Translations under genes and position numbers: made by a program | Notes under the pieces: generated by a model | What the model saw: the letters and a program-made list of their open reading frames with translations, nothing else | Told to the model about the DNA's origin: nothing | Database searches by the model: none | Part shown: one piece after another, positions 32,200 to 44,717 of the stretch | Position numbering within the stretch: the stretch's first letter is position 1 | Layout: each line of letters starts with the position of its first letter | Source: Piper betle | Lineage: Eukaryota; Streptophyta; Magnoliopsida; Piperales; Piperaceae | Assembly: GCA_033002965.1 (NCBI GenBank) | Contig: JAURVB010012609.1 | Location: 62,001-126,000, forward strand | DNA length: 64,000 nt | Reading direction: 5' to 3'

Positions 32200-34092
32200 T
32201 GTAACACACCAAATCCGGTTCACACTCGAGAACCGAACCATAATGTCATTGGTCTAAGTTAGGCCGGCTAACCCAAACCCAACACTAAGGATCTACTCTA
32301 GGTGTCTCAAGATGGAAGATGTCAATTGCTATGTATGGATGAATGCACTAAATAAAGCTAACATGCTACTGCATGGATGACATGTCAACCAATTCACATA
32401 CCAAAATTATTTCGATGAAAATTGATAAAATTCATAAAATATGATGGAGTCTCCCTTACCCTGTCAAAATCATCATGTATATATATATATATATATATAT
32501 ACACGCATTGATATTCACATAAGATTCTGATCTGCTGCACAATATATTCTGAATCTTGGGTCTCGACCCATCTAAGCATTTTAATCACTTTTCACATCAA
32601 ATTCGAGGGCTTACTTGTTGTATTTATTTAATATGTAAATATATATTAGTAAACATATGTATTCAAATGTCACATCATCACATCATTCTTAATATAATGT
32701 CATCATAAACTAAAATTAACATGCTATCACCTGACATGTGTGTACAAAAGACATCATTGTTCCTCCACTTAGGCTGGCACATCAATCTGATGTTCCTCAC
32801 TTACATATATTATAAAAATACATCAACAACCAGTGTTATTGGTCCAAAAATATAACTAATATCAAACTAGCTATGAGATCAAACTCTCATATAAAAGAAA
32901 ACATTTTTTTCATAATGTGAACTCTCTGAAGAGCATCTACTAAACTGAAAACATCTCTAACTAAACTGATCTGATCTACTGCTGCTAATGCCTCTCTCGA
33001 GATTTTCTCATTTCATTATCTAGTCCCTTGGGACTACATGTATATCCTAAGCCCTCTCTGTATTCCCACTAGCGTAGCACGGTTGTCGGTATTTATGACT
33101 TCGACTGGCACATACGGTTGTCAGTATTTTTGGCTTCGACTGGCAGATATGGTTGTAGGTATTTTTGGCTTCGACTGACACATATGGTTGTTGGTATTTC
33201 CGGCTTCGACTGGCACATGCCAGCTTACGTAGCACAGTTCTCAATATTTCCTGCTTCGACTAGCACGTACATTTGTCGATATTTCCAGCTTTGACTAGCA
33301 CGTATGGTTGTCAGTATTCCCGGCTTCGACTGGCACATATGGTTGTCGGTATTCCTAGCTTTGACAGGAACATATGGTTGTCGGTATTTCCTGGCTTCGA
33401 CTGGCATATGCCCGCTCGCATAGTATGGTTGTGGAATATCCCTCATTGAAAACACGAAATCTACATGTATATAGGTCTGGGTAGGGATTTATAAAATGGG
33501 TCTGAAGGCAACTTGTGGTGGATCTTGTTTTCGAAAATATACTCCAGTGGTCTCATCCTCGAGGGTTACTAATTTAGAAGATTGATCGATTAAATGACCC
33601 GGGTTAAGTTGGATCAAATAAAATGTCACTTAACTCCTCTTGAAAGTAATAAAACAATACACAATAGAGTAGAGCATAAAATAGGAAATGAGTCATAAAT
33701 AGAACTGGTAGAAGCTCCGAGTGTATCTTCGAGCCTAGGCGATGAGTTCCTACTCCATTCCTAATCGTCAATTATTCTGCGATGACAACAAGGTTGTTGC
33801 CAGCTCGAGTGAGGATCGTGGGAGAAAAGAGAAGGAAGAAAAAGGAGAAGAAATTTAGATGAGAAGGATGATGGTGGCTGGATGGTGAAATTGTTAGAAG
33901 TGTAGAATAAATAGATGTTAGGGGAGAAAAACGAATGGTTAGTTGAGAAAAATTAATGGTCAGTGAGAAAAATGAATGGTCGGTGAGAAAAACGAATAGT
34001 CATCTTGTAATTAATACTTGACTCGATTGAAAATAATGATTGAACTGACCGGTTTAGACTATAAAATCCTAACTTGAATCATGGGTTTTACA
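32200..34092 (-). repeat. T3 5' LTR (1893 bp, short subtype)
   Basis: From tgtaacacaccaaatccgg to catgggttttaca. Shorter than the other LTRs because the GC-rich block and the AT-rich GT...AG segment are replaced by an AG-rich stretch (gagaaaaacgaatgg repeats near 33900-34000). Contains a (TA)n run at about 32477-32501. Confidence 0.8.
33065..33435 (-). repeat. Minisatellite, about 35-bp unit, in T3 5' LTR
   Basis: About ten copies of the unit seen at 30385-30770. It ends at tgcccgctcgcatagtatgg, which corresponds to a single-copy sequence in S6 (about 49127-49151). Confidence 0.85.
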
Positions 34093-36581
34093 ATTTTGCA
34101 TTGTTTCTTGGGCTAACCTATTGTGTAGGATGAGGCAATGAAGATGATACTACAAGGTAAGAACTTGGAGATTCTAAGATTTGAAAATCTACATGGCAAG
34201 CTCAATGGATATTTTACTAGGATTGGCACCAACTACTTAGTGAGTTCCCAACACATAGGAGTTGTCTTCATCAAAAGGTTTCGATAAAAGTGTTGAACCT
34301 TGCTTTGATGATATAACATTACAAACTCTCTATGTACGTTTACTGGAGTCTATACACCATCAAATGAATTAAGATCATCAACACTCCAGGTGAAAAAGAA
34401 GCATGGATGATCGTGTAACCAATCAAGAAATCAAGAGTTAAGAAAGGAATGAATTTGAAGATTTTAATAGTTCGGTTTGTATTTGGTCAGCACTTCAGCT
34501 ATCGAAGCTAGGAGGTGCAGGCCAAGGAAGATGAGTTTTAACTTTGGCTAACCTTTGATCAGTTGTTTGGCAACCGAAGACCTAAGGCATGGTGAGAAGA
34601 GGTGGAGTGAATGACTTTGATTACCCTTTGGTCAAGGATTCGCAAACCAAAAATAGTAGACCCAGAGATGAAGCCATGAAGTGATCTTCGGTGATGTGGC
34701 ACAAAAGAAACTAAAGCTTCAGAAGCTTTAGTCAGAGTTCGATGGTGTATTTGGTAGCCAAAGCTTACATGGCTAGTTTTGAGTGAACGTTTAGCCGGCA
34801 TTAGGTCGATTATTTGGTAGTAAATTGGTCTAGAAAAGTTGTCAAAACAAGTCGGTGAAAAAAGTAAAAGGGGTGATTGGAATGTATGAATGCAAATCTA
34901 TGAATGTTCTAGTTGTATTGTAATTGTTCTTCCCGCTTTGTGTGTAATCAAGATAAAGGTGGTGGAAATAGTGCATTGGGTGATAACCATGTACCTCTTG
35001 CCCTATTATTGTTATCGTCTGTTAGTTATTGATTATAGTAAGTTATTGTTGTGGGAAATTTTTTTCCAACTGTCCTATTTATAGGGGAGACTCTTATATT
35101 CTATCCACAGTTTTTAATGTCCTTTGTAACGTCAATGCACATAGGTTCTCTTATTTATAGAAGCTCAGGCCCCAAGTGTCTTGATCATATACATTTATAT
35201 ATTTCATGCTTTTGGGTGTGCATGTAGATGCCCTCTCAGGTCTTCTATCTTTTGACACCTCAAGTGGCTAGGTTTGATCTACAGCCAACATTCAATTTGA
35301 AGTGATTAAATGTAGTGGTCTAAACTTAAATGTTTTGATTTGGTTTGGTTTGAACTAAATTAGGGTGCTACAGATCATTGTCCATATATATTATAAATTA
35401 GTTGCCCATTAATCATGAATTACAAATATTAAAAGTAATTACTTAAATCAAACCATTGTCTCACTTAAGGAGTGCGTATATAATTCTATCCATATATTGA
35501 GCACCCAATACAACGTTTTTTCAGAGCCACCCAATATAATATAAAAATGCTTAGATCAGCATCTAATGATATAAAAATATCAGCAACTGCAAATTTAACC
35601 GCCCATTAAGTTCATATATGGCTATATTTGTTGTGACATGCATAAAATTACCCTCATGACCCAACCATCTTTGTTATCCAAAGGTTTAAACTCACATTAA
35701 ATGTAGCTGACACAAGATATTTGTAACAGCCACAATTTCTTACATGTTGACAACCTAAATCCAGGCCATTACATGCGTACCTCATCATGCAAATACATGC
35801 ATAACATAGGTGTGGCCCAAAACAATAATGAGATGAAACAAGCGGAATAATACTAATTGAGCCTATCCTTCGTTTAATTACCATATAATACCATACTTAT
35901 GTCCATACAAACACATAATATATTATACCAATCTGAGTAATATCTTAGTATTAAGTCTACTAATACTGTTATTCTGATGTGCAACCATAGCAAATAAAAA
36001 TAAATTAAAGTTCTAATTGTGACACCCTGCACAATTTCACAATTGAACTAGGATCACTTCGGTCTGAAACCCGAATCTTGAAAATAAACAACACAAGGAA
36101 TAATTAAAAATACAACTAGTTTGCAATGATTAACAATTAATTGACAAACATGGACAATTGTAATTGATATGTCATTCAATGTAAATAATAATTATTCCAA
36201 CTATAAGAAATTTTCCATGATAATAATTACTAATAAGCATAAAAATACTATAATCATTCTTAACTATGACTAACATGGTAATAAAAATCCAACTCTCGTG
36301 AATTGTACCATGTTCCACTAATAATAATATATAACCAAATAATAAAATACTATAATCTGAACATAGCTAATATAAGCTAGCTTACTTCATCTAAGTATGT
36401 ATAATAATAATGAATAAATAAATAGCACTAAATAATATGAGTTTACGCCTAATCCATGTTCAGCAGTCTAGCCTATATGTTGGAGAGTAAATCATTAATT
36501 ATCATCACAAATGCTACCCTATCCTATTAGGAACAAAGTACACCCATCATCAGTCAAACACCAGTGTCTGAGTGTGTAATG
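34093..36581. other. 2.5 kb without recognised genes
   Basis: AT-rich; contains only short frames. A possible LTR end (gggtgctaca at about 35371) and an LTR-like start (tgtgacaccctgcac at about 36020) suggest further decayed retroelements, but no partner, PBS or coding motif supports this. Confidence 0.4.
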
Positions 36582-36984
36582 TGTAACACCCCGTTTTGGC
36601 TCACCCTTGACTGACCCGGAAATGTCACCGGTGACCAAACTGTTTGCTAATTTATTGAGTTCCGTTAAGCCGACCCGGATATGCCTTTGGCGTCTCAAGA
36701 TGGAGATACAAACATGAAATGCATAAATGGGAATAATTGGGTTATAACATGGTCCTACATACATGCCATGACGTACAAGCAAAAACAAAACAAAGCTGTA
36801 AATGAGAAACCAAAAGAATATATATATGTATATATAGATAGAGTTTCCCCTAAAAGTGCAATGAGGGCCAACCTGTCCACAACAAGGGTATATAAATATT
36901 TTATCAAAACAATATAATACATAACAATCTACCATGGCATCCCATCATTATCTCATTTGTTTTCATATGAGCCGAGTTTGAACT

Positions 36985-36989
36985 CCAAG
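36985..36989. repeat. Target duplication of S4, left copy (CCAAG)
   Basis: ccaag before tgtaaaaccc; the second copy at 39920-39924 follows the LTR end gtgctaca. Confidence 0.9.
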
Positions 36990-39919
36990 TGTAAAACCCA
37001 CGATTCGAGTTAGGGTTTTATATTCAAAACCAGTTGGGTTCGACTGTTATTTTTGAGTTGAGTCAATTTCAAAACACGTGTAGTGAGCCGACGCCAGTTG
37101 CGTGTATGAGCTATGAGGGTCATGCGTACCCAAGTATATGATGATAACATCTTGAAAACAGCAGAACATAATGTGTTATCAGAATACATGAGAGTATGTT
37201 AGCTATTTTTTTATTTTTATATATAGTGGATTGTAGAATTAGTTGTAGGCCGTTTGCCACATTAGGACACGTTACATACAGTTTGGGTGGGTTGATAGTT
37301 CTAGAGTATATCATTATGATGTTTTGGTGTTTGTTTGATTTTATGGGATTTTTCCCGATTTTTTAAGATTTAATAGAACTTAGTTATTATTCTTGACCCG
37401 AGCTGAACACGAGTCAAGTATTATTTACAATCTTTCCACCTAGTTATTTTCTCAAACCCCCCCCCCGACCTTTCTTCCTTCTTCCCCATACAAACCGTAG
37501 CTATGCGATGCCAGCATACTGCCGATCGTCGCCGCCATGGCCCACCTCGACGTTGCCATGCCTCCTCGAGCACCTTGGCCACCACCAGGCCACCGTGATG
37601 CCGGAATCGCCGTGCATAGCGCCGCAGCTGCATTTTGGTTGCATCACCAATTTTGCCGCCGTTGACCATCGCCGTCATGATCAGGTGGTAGCCTCGAGAC
37701 CCTTGACCATCCAGTAATCTTTCCCGACTGGAGCGGAGGCCATCGCCGCCCGGAACGGCTAGATTTCTTCACCTATCACCGCTGCTCTGTTTTAGGCATT
37801 TTTCGGCAAGCCACTGCCCCCGTTGGCCACGTCGATGCCGTAGATGCGTTGGGGTTGCCGAGCCAATTCCAATGGTACCCAATATGATGCCTATTTGGCC
37901 AGTAGACATTGCCGGCAACTGTCGCTGGGAAATCGCCAGAAAATTGCCAAAAAACCACTAAAGCTGCTGGAAAACTACATTCATTGGAATTCGCCGGATC
38001 TTCCTAGGAGTTCATCCAGTCAAACCCGATCTAACTTCGGACACCGATGAGCACCAAATTCGAGCTCCGAGACGTGTGACGAAACCCTAGTCGTCGCCGA
38101 TTGGCGATGACGTGAGGTATAATTACCTCCGATTTAATTATTTAAAATTGATGATGATTGTTAGTATAGCATGCTAGAATTGAGTAGTTGTCATGATGAA
38201 TACCAGACTATGAATGAAGTAAAGATGTGCATGATGTAATTAACAGATAATGAAGGTTAAGTGATCTAATAAAGTAAAGTAAATTTGAGCATGATAATCG
38301 AACGCAACGTAACTTAGGAAATATAATAAAATTTGTGTTAATAGGATAAGTTGGAATTGCTTTCACATTTATAATTGTTGATTGTTATGGTTGATGTTGT
38401 ATTATGAGTGTGTTTGATCATGACGAGTTTGATTCATCATTTAGTAAGCGGGAGTTAATATTTAGTTTTGATGTGTAGGTACAGAGTAGGAGCTTGCCGC
38501 CTAGGTGCGACGACACGCTTGGAGCTTATACCAGGTCCATTTAGAACTTGTCTCTTTTTTACGTTCTTTTCTATTGTATGTTTATTTTATTATTTGCAGG
38601 ACGGGCTAAGTGGCATTTTATTGGATCCCACTTAACTCGGGCTATTTAACCAAATAATTTTCCGGATTAATAACCCCTCATGGATGATTTCAAAAATAAG
38701 ATCTACCACAAGTTGCCTTCGGGCCTATTATATAAATCCTTTCCCAGGCCTATATATATAATTTTATTAAGTTTTCAGTGAGACGAGAAATGGAGAAAAT
38801 GGCTGCACATACCATGAGCGGATGCTGTGACAGTCAAAGCGGGCTCTGGATTAGTGCAGCGGACTGTTCTATCCCCAAGGGATCCTAACAACTCTGTGTT
38901 TGAGTTCCTCATACCCGGAGAACGTGGAGGTTTACGGGTACTGTTTAGTATAGCACATGTCCGGACTTGTGGTTTGAAGGGTACTAAAGGCGACTGCTTG
39001 AGAGTACTCGACCTTCGTGCTGAAGCCCAGGAGAAATATGGAGGTAAGGAAATGGCTTAGGATTTAAGACCAGAAAATGAAGTAAGAAAATGTCGAGAGA
39101 GGCATCAGTAGCAACAGATCAGTCAGTTCAGGATGCTACCGGGGTGCCCTTCAGAGTATTCATGAGGAGTATATGATGTTTTCTTTCATATGAGAGTTTC
39201 CTCTCATAGCCAACTTGTTATAGTTATTTTATTTTTCAGACCAGTAACACTTGTTACTGAAGTGTTTTTATACTAATGTAGGTAATAATCACGAGTTGGA
39301 GGAGCCAGCTTAGACAGAGGAGCAATGATGTCGTTTGCACACATGTCAGTCGATAGAATAATTAATGTTTTTGTTATGATGTTATTATCTTGAGAATGAC
39401 GTGAAATGCTGAGACATGATATGATGTGATTAAATGCTTAAGATATGATGATAGGACGTAATTAAGTGCTAAGGGATGATGAGATGATGTGAACACGAAT
39501 AGATTGCGCAATAGAAGCGTGGTGGGTTGAGGCCCAAGTTTTAAAATGAGTTACAACATGTTAAATTTTATATTTTGTATGAATGAAATTGTTTGATATA
39601 TGGTTATATAAATATATTTGCATATGTATATTTGACAAGGTGGCCCCTAATTGCATTTTTAGGGAAAAATCTGTCCGTTATATTTCAAAATTTTTTATTA
39701 AATTTTATCGGGATTGTCTTGGTGTGTACTTTGATTTGCAAGTCATTCATGTAGTACCATGTTAGGGTTTGTGCATTCATACATGCATTGAGAGTTGTAA
39801 CTTCATCTTAAGATGCCAAGATTGGATCCGCATGAGTTAGGTTCGGGTTAGCCGACCCAACTAGGGCCTGTAACATGCTAGTTCTGTTGACGAGAGTGAA
39901 CCGGATTTGGGGTGCTACA
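36990..39919 (+). mobile_element. S4: solo Tekay-type LTR (2930 bp)
   Basis: From tgtaaaacccacgattcg to tttggggtgctaca, flanked by ccaag on both sides, with no internal region. Inserted into S5 in the opposite orientation. Closest to the N2 LTR subtype; keeps the GT...AG segment at 38117-38478. Solo LTRs arise by recombination between the two LTRs of one insertion. Confidence 0.92.
38117..38478 (+). other. Putative LTR intron (GT...AG, 362 bp), S4
   Basis: cgtgag|gtataatt at the left and gatgtgtag|gtacag at the right. Boundaries are conserved, although the interior differs from N2 by many changes. Confidence 0.4.
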
Positions 39920-42364
39920 CCAAGGCTCCCTACTCATTCACATTTATCCATTCGTTTCATAATAAGCAATTCATCCAGACAAACACCTCATAATTACCAT
40001 TCACATAGCATTAACACATCATCATTATACATTACACGCAGTAGGTACATGTGTGTGTGGTTCCGTGCTGCTCCTTTGCAGTCTCGACTGCTTTCATCCC
40101 TCGCATTTCTCACCTACAAATATATAGAAACCATCAGTAATGAGTGTTACTGGCCCAGAAAATAACTAATATCAATCTGGCATAGAAGAGCAAACTCTTT
40201 TGTTGAATGAAAACCATATACTTCCTCAAGAACTCTCATCAGGGCATATATAGGAGTCGTTGCCCTCGGGTCAACAACGTCCCCCTTTCCTTCTCATTCT
40301 CATACCTTGGCCATTTCTTTATCACTTCTCAGATCAAATCTCATTCCTTTCTGCCCTCTACACCCTCCATATTACTCCTGGTCTTGAGCACGAAGGCCGA
40401 GCACGAAGGCTGAGCACTCTGAGGCAGTCGCCTTTAGTACCCTTTGAACCACAATTCTAGACATGCGTTGCATTGCAGTACCCGTAAACCTCCACACTTC
40501 TCCGGGTTTGAGGAACTCAAAGGTGGAGTTGTCCAAATCCTTCGGGAATGAAGTGGGTTCTCCCTAGCTCCATAGCCCACTCTTCCATGCACACGCCCTA
40601 TCTGAAGGCGTGGCCATCAGTAACCCTCATTCCATCTCTCACCGAAAACACGAAAACTATACATATATAGGTCTGGTCTAGGTCGGGATTTATACAACAG
40701 GCCCGAAGGCAACTTGTGGTGGAATTTAATTTAGAAAATTGACTCGAGGGATCTCATCCTTGAGGGTTATTAATCCAAAAAACTGTTGGCTAAATGGCCC
40801 GAGTTAAGTGGGATCCGATAAAATCCCACTTAACTCGTCTTGCACATGATAAATCAAATACACAATAGAATAGCATAAAATAGAGAACGAGTCCTAAACG
40901 GACCTGGCATAAGCTCCAATCGAGTCCTCGTGCCTAGGTGGCGAGCTCCTACTCCGTACTTGCACATCAAAACTAAATACTTATGCTCGCTTATGATGCA
41001 GTCATACATCCTATATCACGCATACATCCATCATGCATCAATCACAGTCGCATCAACCTATGTCAATTCTATCAAGTCTACTTAAGCTAGTTTGCATTAG
41101 ATCATGATTATTACTTAGTTACCATAATTAGTTTTTTAGCTTCTATTTTTAACACCACTCAATCAAACAAATTTCATATTTTATCCTTAATCAAATCTAC
41201 ATTTATTTATATAATTACAACACACAATTCACCAATCTGGGCATGCAATTCTAATAATCAGTACCTTTATATAATTAAATTAGAATAAATTATACCTTGC
41301 GTGATTCGTAGCTCAAATTCGGCACCCTATGGCGCCCAAAGTTTGATAGGGTTCTATCGGAGGGATCCAGGGGAAGATCAGGTGATTTCCGATTAATTTC
41401 GATGAACTCGGTTTTCCGGCAACTTCCGGCGATTGTCCCGGAGGTTTTCCACTGACTGTTTTGGCGTGCCAATTGGGGGTAAAGGTTAGCACCGGCTTAG
41501 CGAGCTTGTCGCAATGGTGGTGATGGCATGGGTGACCGTGGTGGTGAAGATTGCCGGCAGCAGCGTTGAGTTCGATTGGGGTGGTCTGTCGCTCCAATCA
41601 AGCCCATGACCGGCTTCGACGGCGGCGCTAGGTAAGGGGGAAATGTCGGGGAGGTCAAGGAGGTGGTCGTCGGGGTCACGATGGCAGTGGCGTGGCCCGG
41701 ACAGTGGCGAATCGACAAGGGGAGCGTCGCGGCTTGTGGGGTGATTCAGGCGTTGTGGCGGCAAGATAGTGGTCAGGGTTGGTCGGGGTGACACGATGAT
41801 GGCACGGCAAGGTGGGGTGGCATCGATCAATGGCAATGCGGCGGCAGTGACAAACATAGTGGGCAGTGACAGGGTTTGGGTGGGGAAATGTCGAGAAAGG
41901 AGATGAAATACTCCAATGGCAAAATAGTAAATAAGTATTGACTCGATTCCTACTCAAGTTAATTAATAACTAGTTCGTAATAAATCCTAAAAAAATTTAG
42001 AAAAATATGGAAAAATCCCATAAAATAAAACAAACACAACAACATCCAAATAACATGCTCTATAACTAATAACCCACCCGACTGGCCTACAATGCTTCCC
42101 AATGCATTATCCAGCCTAAAACTATTTCTTCAATCAAATACATAAAAAGGAAAATAGTGCATACTTTCATATATTTTGATAACTCATTTCTCACCATTTT
42201 TTGACATTATCATCATATATTCAGGTTCACCTAATTGTCATCGCTCATAACTCACAGTTGGTCTCAACTTAGCACGCTGTTCATGAAACTAACTCGACTT
42301 GAACCAACAATTGAACCAACTGATTCGGCAACGTAAAACTCTGACTCAAGTCATAGGTTTTACA

Positions 42365-43759
42365 TACTAGGCTATGACAGTTCATAATCCTCAAAACCTT
42401 TATTGGTTTTGAGATGAACCTTATGCCTCTAGCCACATATGTTGATCAAGTAGTGCCTCTCACATGTACACTTCCACAAATGCCAAAACCTTCATCTCTT
42501 ACCCGACTATTTGTTTGGGTGCAAGATTTTCACTCTCGGGATCACACTTCGCTTTGTATTAAGTTAGAGGGTTCGGTGGGACCAAAAGCTCCCTTGCCAT
42601 GCAAAGAAATTGTGTGAATAAAATAAATAAAAATAAAATAAAGTGTTGCAAATGAAGATAAATAGGAAATTTTACGTGGGTCTTTACGGTTCAACTCAAA
42701 TTCATAAGTTTATTTACAGTGACTTGATTTACACTTTATACAAAATGGTAAATTTTGTCACCTTTTGAATTAATTTGCTTTTGATAGCTTCAATTCCAAT
42801 ACCTTGGTTTGCCTCCTTCTAGTCTTTAAATCTTCAAAATAACTCCTCCACTACGTCTAGAATGCTGAAAAATATTAAGGTACTGAGTTTCACATAAAAC
42901 AGAGTGCGGGAAGGTCTCTAAATAAAATTTGAGTTAAACCGAACCAGCCGGGTTGGTTCGCCTTGCTACAATGTGACCCAGTTCATTGTTGATAGGCCTA
43001 CGCCTGGCCTTGAGTTATGGTGGGTCTAAGCTTGATATTTGAATGTGGGTTTCTAGCAAACCAGTCCGTGAGGCGACGGATTTCGCCAGTGGACACGACA
43101 ACAACAATTTGGATAGGACAAACGGGTAAACGGATTAGACCCGTTTCTCCTATTCTTCTTGCTCGGTGCAACACCGCCGGTGTTGGGCACCTTCCTCAGC
43201 AACGATGCGTGACGGCGGCACTTCACCTTTGTTTAGGAAGACTCCACTGCGAAGGTGATCGGCGATGAACCTCCTTTCCTTGGCGACTATACTTCAAAGC
43301 AGCAACAAGACCCCTTATCCGGTGGCTCAGACGTGTGGAAGGTTCTGAACTCCAATAGCTTCCCAATTCTCCACAAAGACAGGACTCCTCGGGGTGTATG
43401 GCTACGGCAAGGTACAAGCGTACTCCCTTGAAGCAATTCCAGTGAGGCAGGGCTTTAGACCCCCTCTCCTTGGCCGATCAGCAAGACAGTGGGCAGTGAC
43501 TCCTCGGCGTCGGCAAGGCAACCTCCTAAGCCAAACTCTTCAACGCAAGACTCCTCGTGGGTGTTGTCAGCTCTTGCTCCTCTCCACATCCAAAGACGTC
43601 CTTGGTGGCAGCAGGATGGCTATTTCCAAACTCTGGCAAGCCTTAGCAGCTTCAAGGCAGGGCAGCAAAGTAGCAGCGGTTACTCGGCTCCAGCTCTGTC
43701 CAAGGTTGAAGTGGGCGGAACAGCAACACTCCAAAGCAACTAAACTCGGGCGTCTTTCT
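42365..43759. other. 1.4 kb unassigned, possibly LTR of G7
   Basis: The first part is AT-rich with ttttacgtgggtctttacgg, a string seen in some plant LTRs. From about 43020 it is richer in GC, with repeated ggcagcaa/caacactcc wording also found at 52290-52500 and 44340-44500. Frames of 65-120 codons exist on both strands and give no recognisable protein. Confidence 0.35.
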
Positions 43760-44332
43760 TGAGCCCCTTGGGCTCCTTGGGCTTTTGGCCTTTAAAAAAG
43801 GACTTGCAATATTTGTAACAAGCTCTCTTAATTCAAAAGTTAACTTAAGGAATAAAAGCTTCCCATTAGTGTATAAATAACTCACTAACATCACCCACGA
43901 CTAATGTGAGATAAATCCAACAACTCCCCTTCACACATCGGACATGTCCCCGAACCCATCATTGTCTGATAACTCCCCTTAAATCAGATGGCACCCACCT
44001 GATAAACTCTTCTTCAAATCATCATGTGGAACCTATAATAGAGACATCCAAAATTAATATAGGCAAACCCAGTTTGAACCTAAGGAGACATCCACAATTG
44101 ACATAGGCAAACCCAGTTGGAACTTAACTCTGATACTACTATTTTGAGCCCTTTGAGGCTCCAACTAAGCTCTGATACCACTATAGGGCCCTTTTGGCTC
44201 CCAAAAAGTGACTTGCAATAGGTGTCGCGTGCCTCTCTTAATCTAAAAGTTAACTCAATGAATAAGGCTTTCTCATTAGCCTATTAACAACTCACCAACA
44301 TCATCCACAATCGATGTCGAATAAACCCAACA
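43760..44332 (-). mobile_element. TRIM-like miniature LTR element
   Basis: Two terminal direct repeats, 43760-43922 (163 bp) and about 44184-44332 (149 bp), each beginning on the minus strand TGTTGG(A/G)TTTAT. Between them are 261 bp holding a PPT-like tract (minus GTGAAGGGGAGT at 43923-43934) and a tRNA-Met PBS (+ gctctgatacca, 44169-44180). No coding capacity. Size and layout fit terminal-repeat retrotransposons in miniature. Flanks gtctt and gtctc are an imperfect candidate duplication at a slightly shifted boundary. Confidence 0.65.
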
Positions 44333-44717
44333 GTCTCTCCTTGGTGGCTCCACGAACAGCAGTGGTAGAAGCAACTACTTCTTGGCCAACCAAGAGAACC
44401 TTTCTTCGGTGCCTTCACGGCGATGGGGAAGGGTCCTCTTCTCTGGTGGCCCAGCAGCAAGGTGGCCATTCTCTCCTTCGCAAGGTGATGGCAGGGCAGC
44501 AATACAGTGGCAAAAAGCTTCGACAAGATTATACAAATAAAATTAGTTAGGAGGGCAAAAATGTAATTTAAGGAAAGAATATGAAGTATAAAAGGGATGT
44601 GCATACATAAGAATAGGGGATTAAAACTTATTCTATTTTGGTGTTGTTTTTAAATTTGAATTGCATTCTCATTTTACCTATTCCATCCATTCATCCTCTC
44701 TTATTCTTAGTTATCCA
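44333..44717. other. Unassigned leader region before G7 gag
   Basis: GC-moderate stretch followed by ggtgttgtttttaaatttg and cctattccatccattcatcc. The second half is repeated after G7 pol at 52125-52290. No gene seen. Confidence 0.4.

Larger units (their letters stand above)
27078..34092 (-). mobile_element. T3: decayed Tekay-type element with chimeric 3' LTR
   Basis: Minus-strand order: 5' LTR 34092-32200, PBS, gag remnants, PPT, then LTR sequence from 31431 to about 27078. The left LTR block is two different LTR subtypes joined near 30025. The internal region is only about 770 bp, with remnants of gag and no pol. No target duplication can be matched between the ends. Confidence 0.75.
36582..42364 (-). 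mobile_element. S5: Tekay-type LTR interrupted by S4
   Basis: 36582-36989 plus 39925-42364 make a 2848-bp LTR, minus orientation, from tgtaacaccccgttttgg to cataggttttaca. No PBS or PPT is attached, so it is a solo LTR. Flanking pentamers taatg and tacta do not match, so it may come from recombination between elements or have lost its duplication. Donor-side splice sequence is kept at 41295; the acceptor is altered (gtgcaagtacgg). Confidence 0.8.

Noticed and set aside
32477..32501. (TA)n run in the T3 LTR as a regulatory element
   Set aside because: A simple-sequence microsatellite; nothing beyond its composition supports function.
37421..38050. Frames in the S4 GC-rich block
   Set aside because: LTR composition effect, as in T1 and S6.
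36577..42369. Target duplication for S5
   Set aside because: Flanking pentamers taatg and tacta do not match, so no duplication is claimed.
43017..43894. Possible host gene between S5 and the TRIM element (frames of 80-122 codons)
   Set aside because: Frames overlap on both strands, share repetitive ggcagcaa/caacactcc wording with 52290-52500, and give no recognisable protein; more likely retroelement non-coding sequence.
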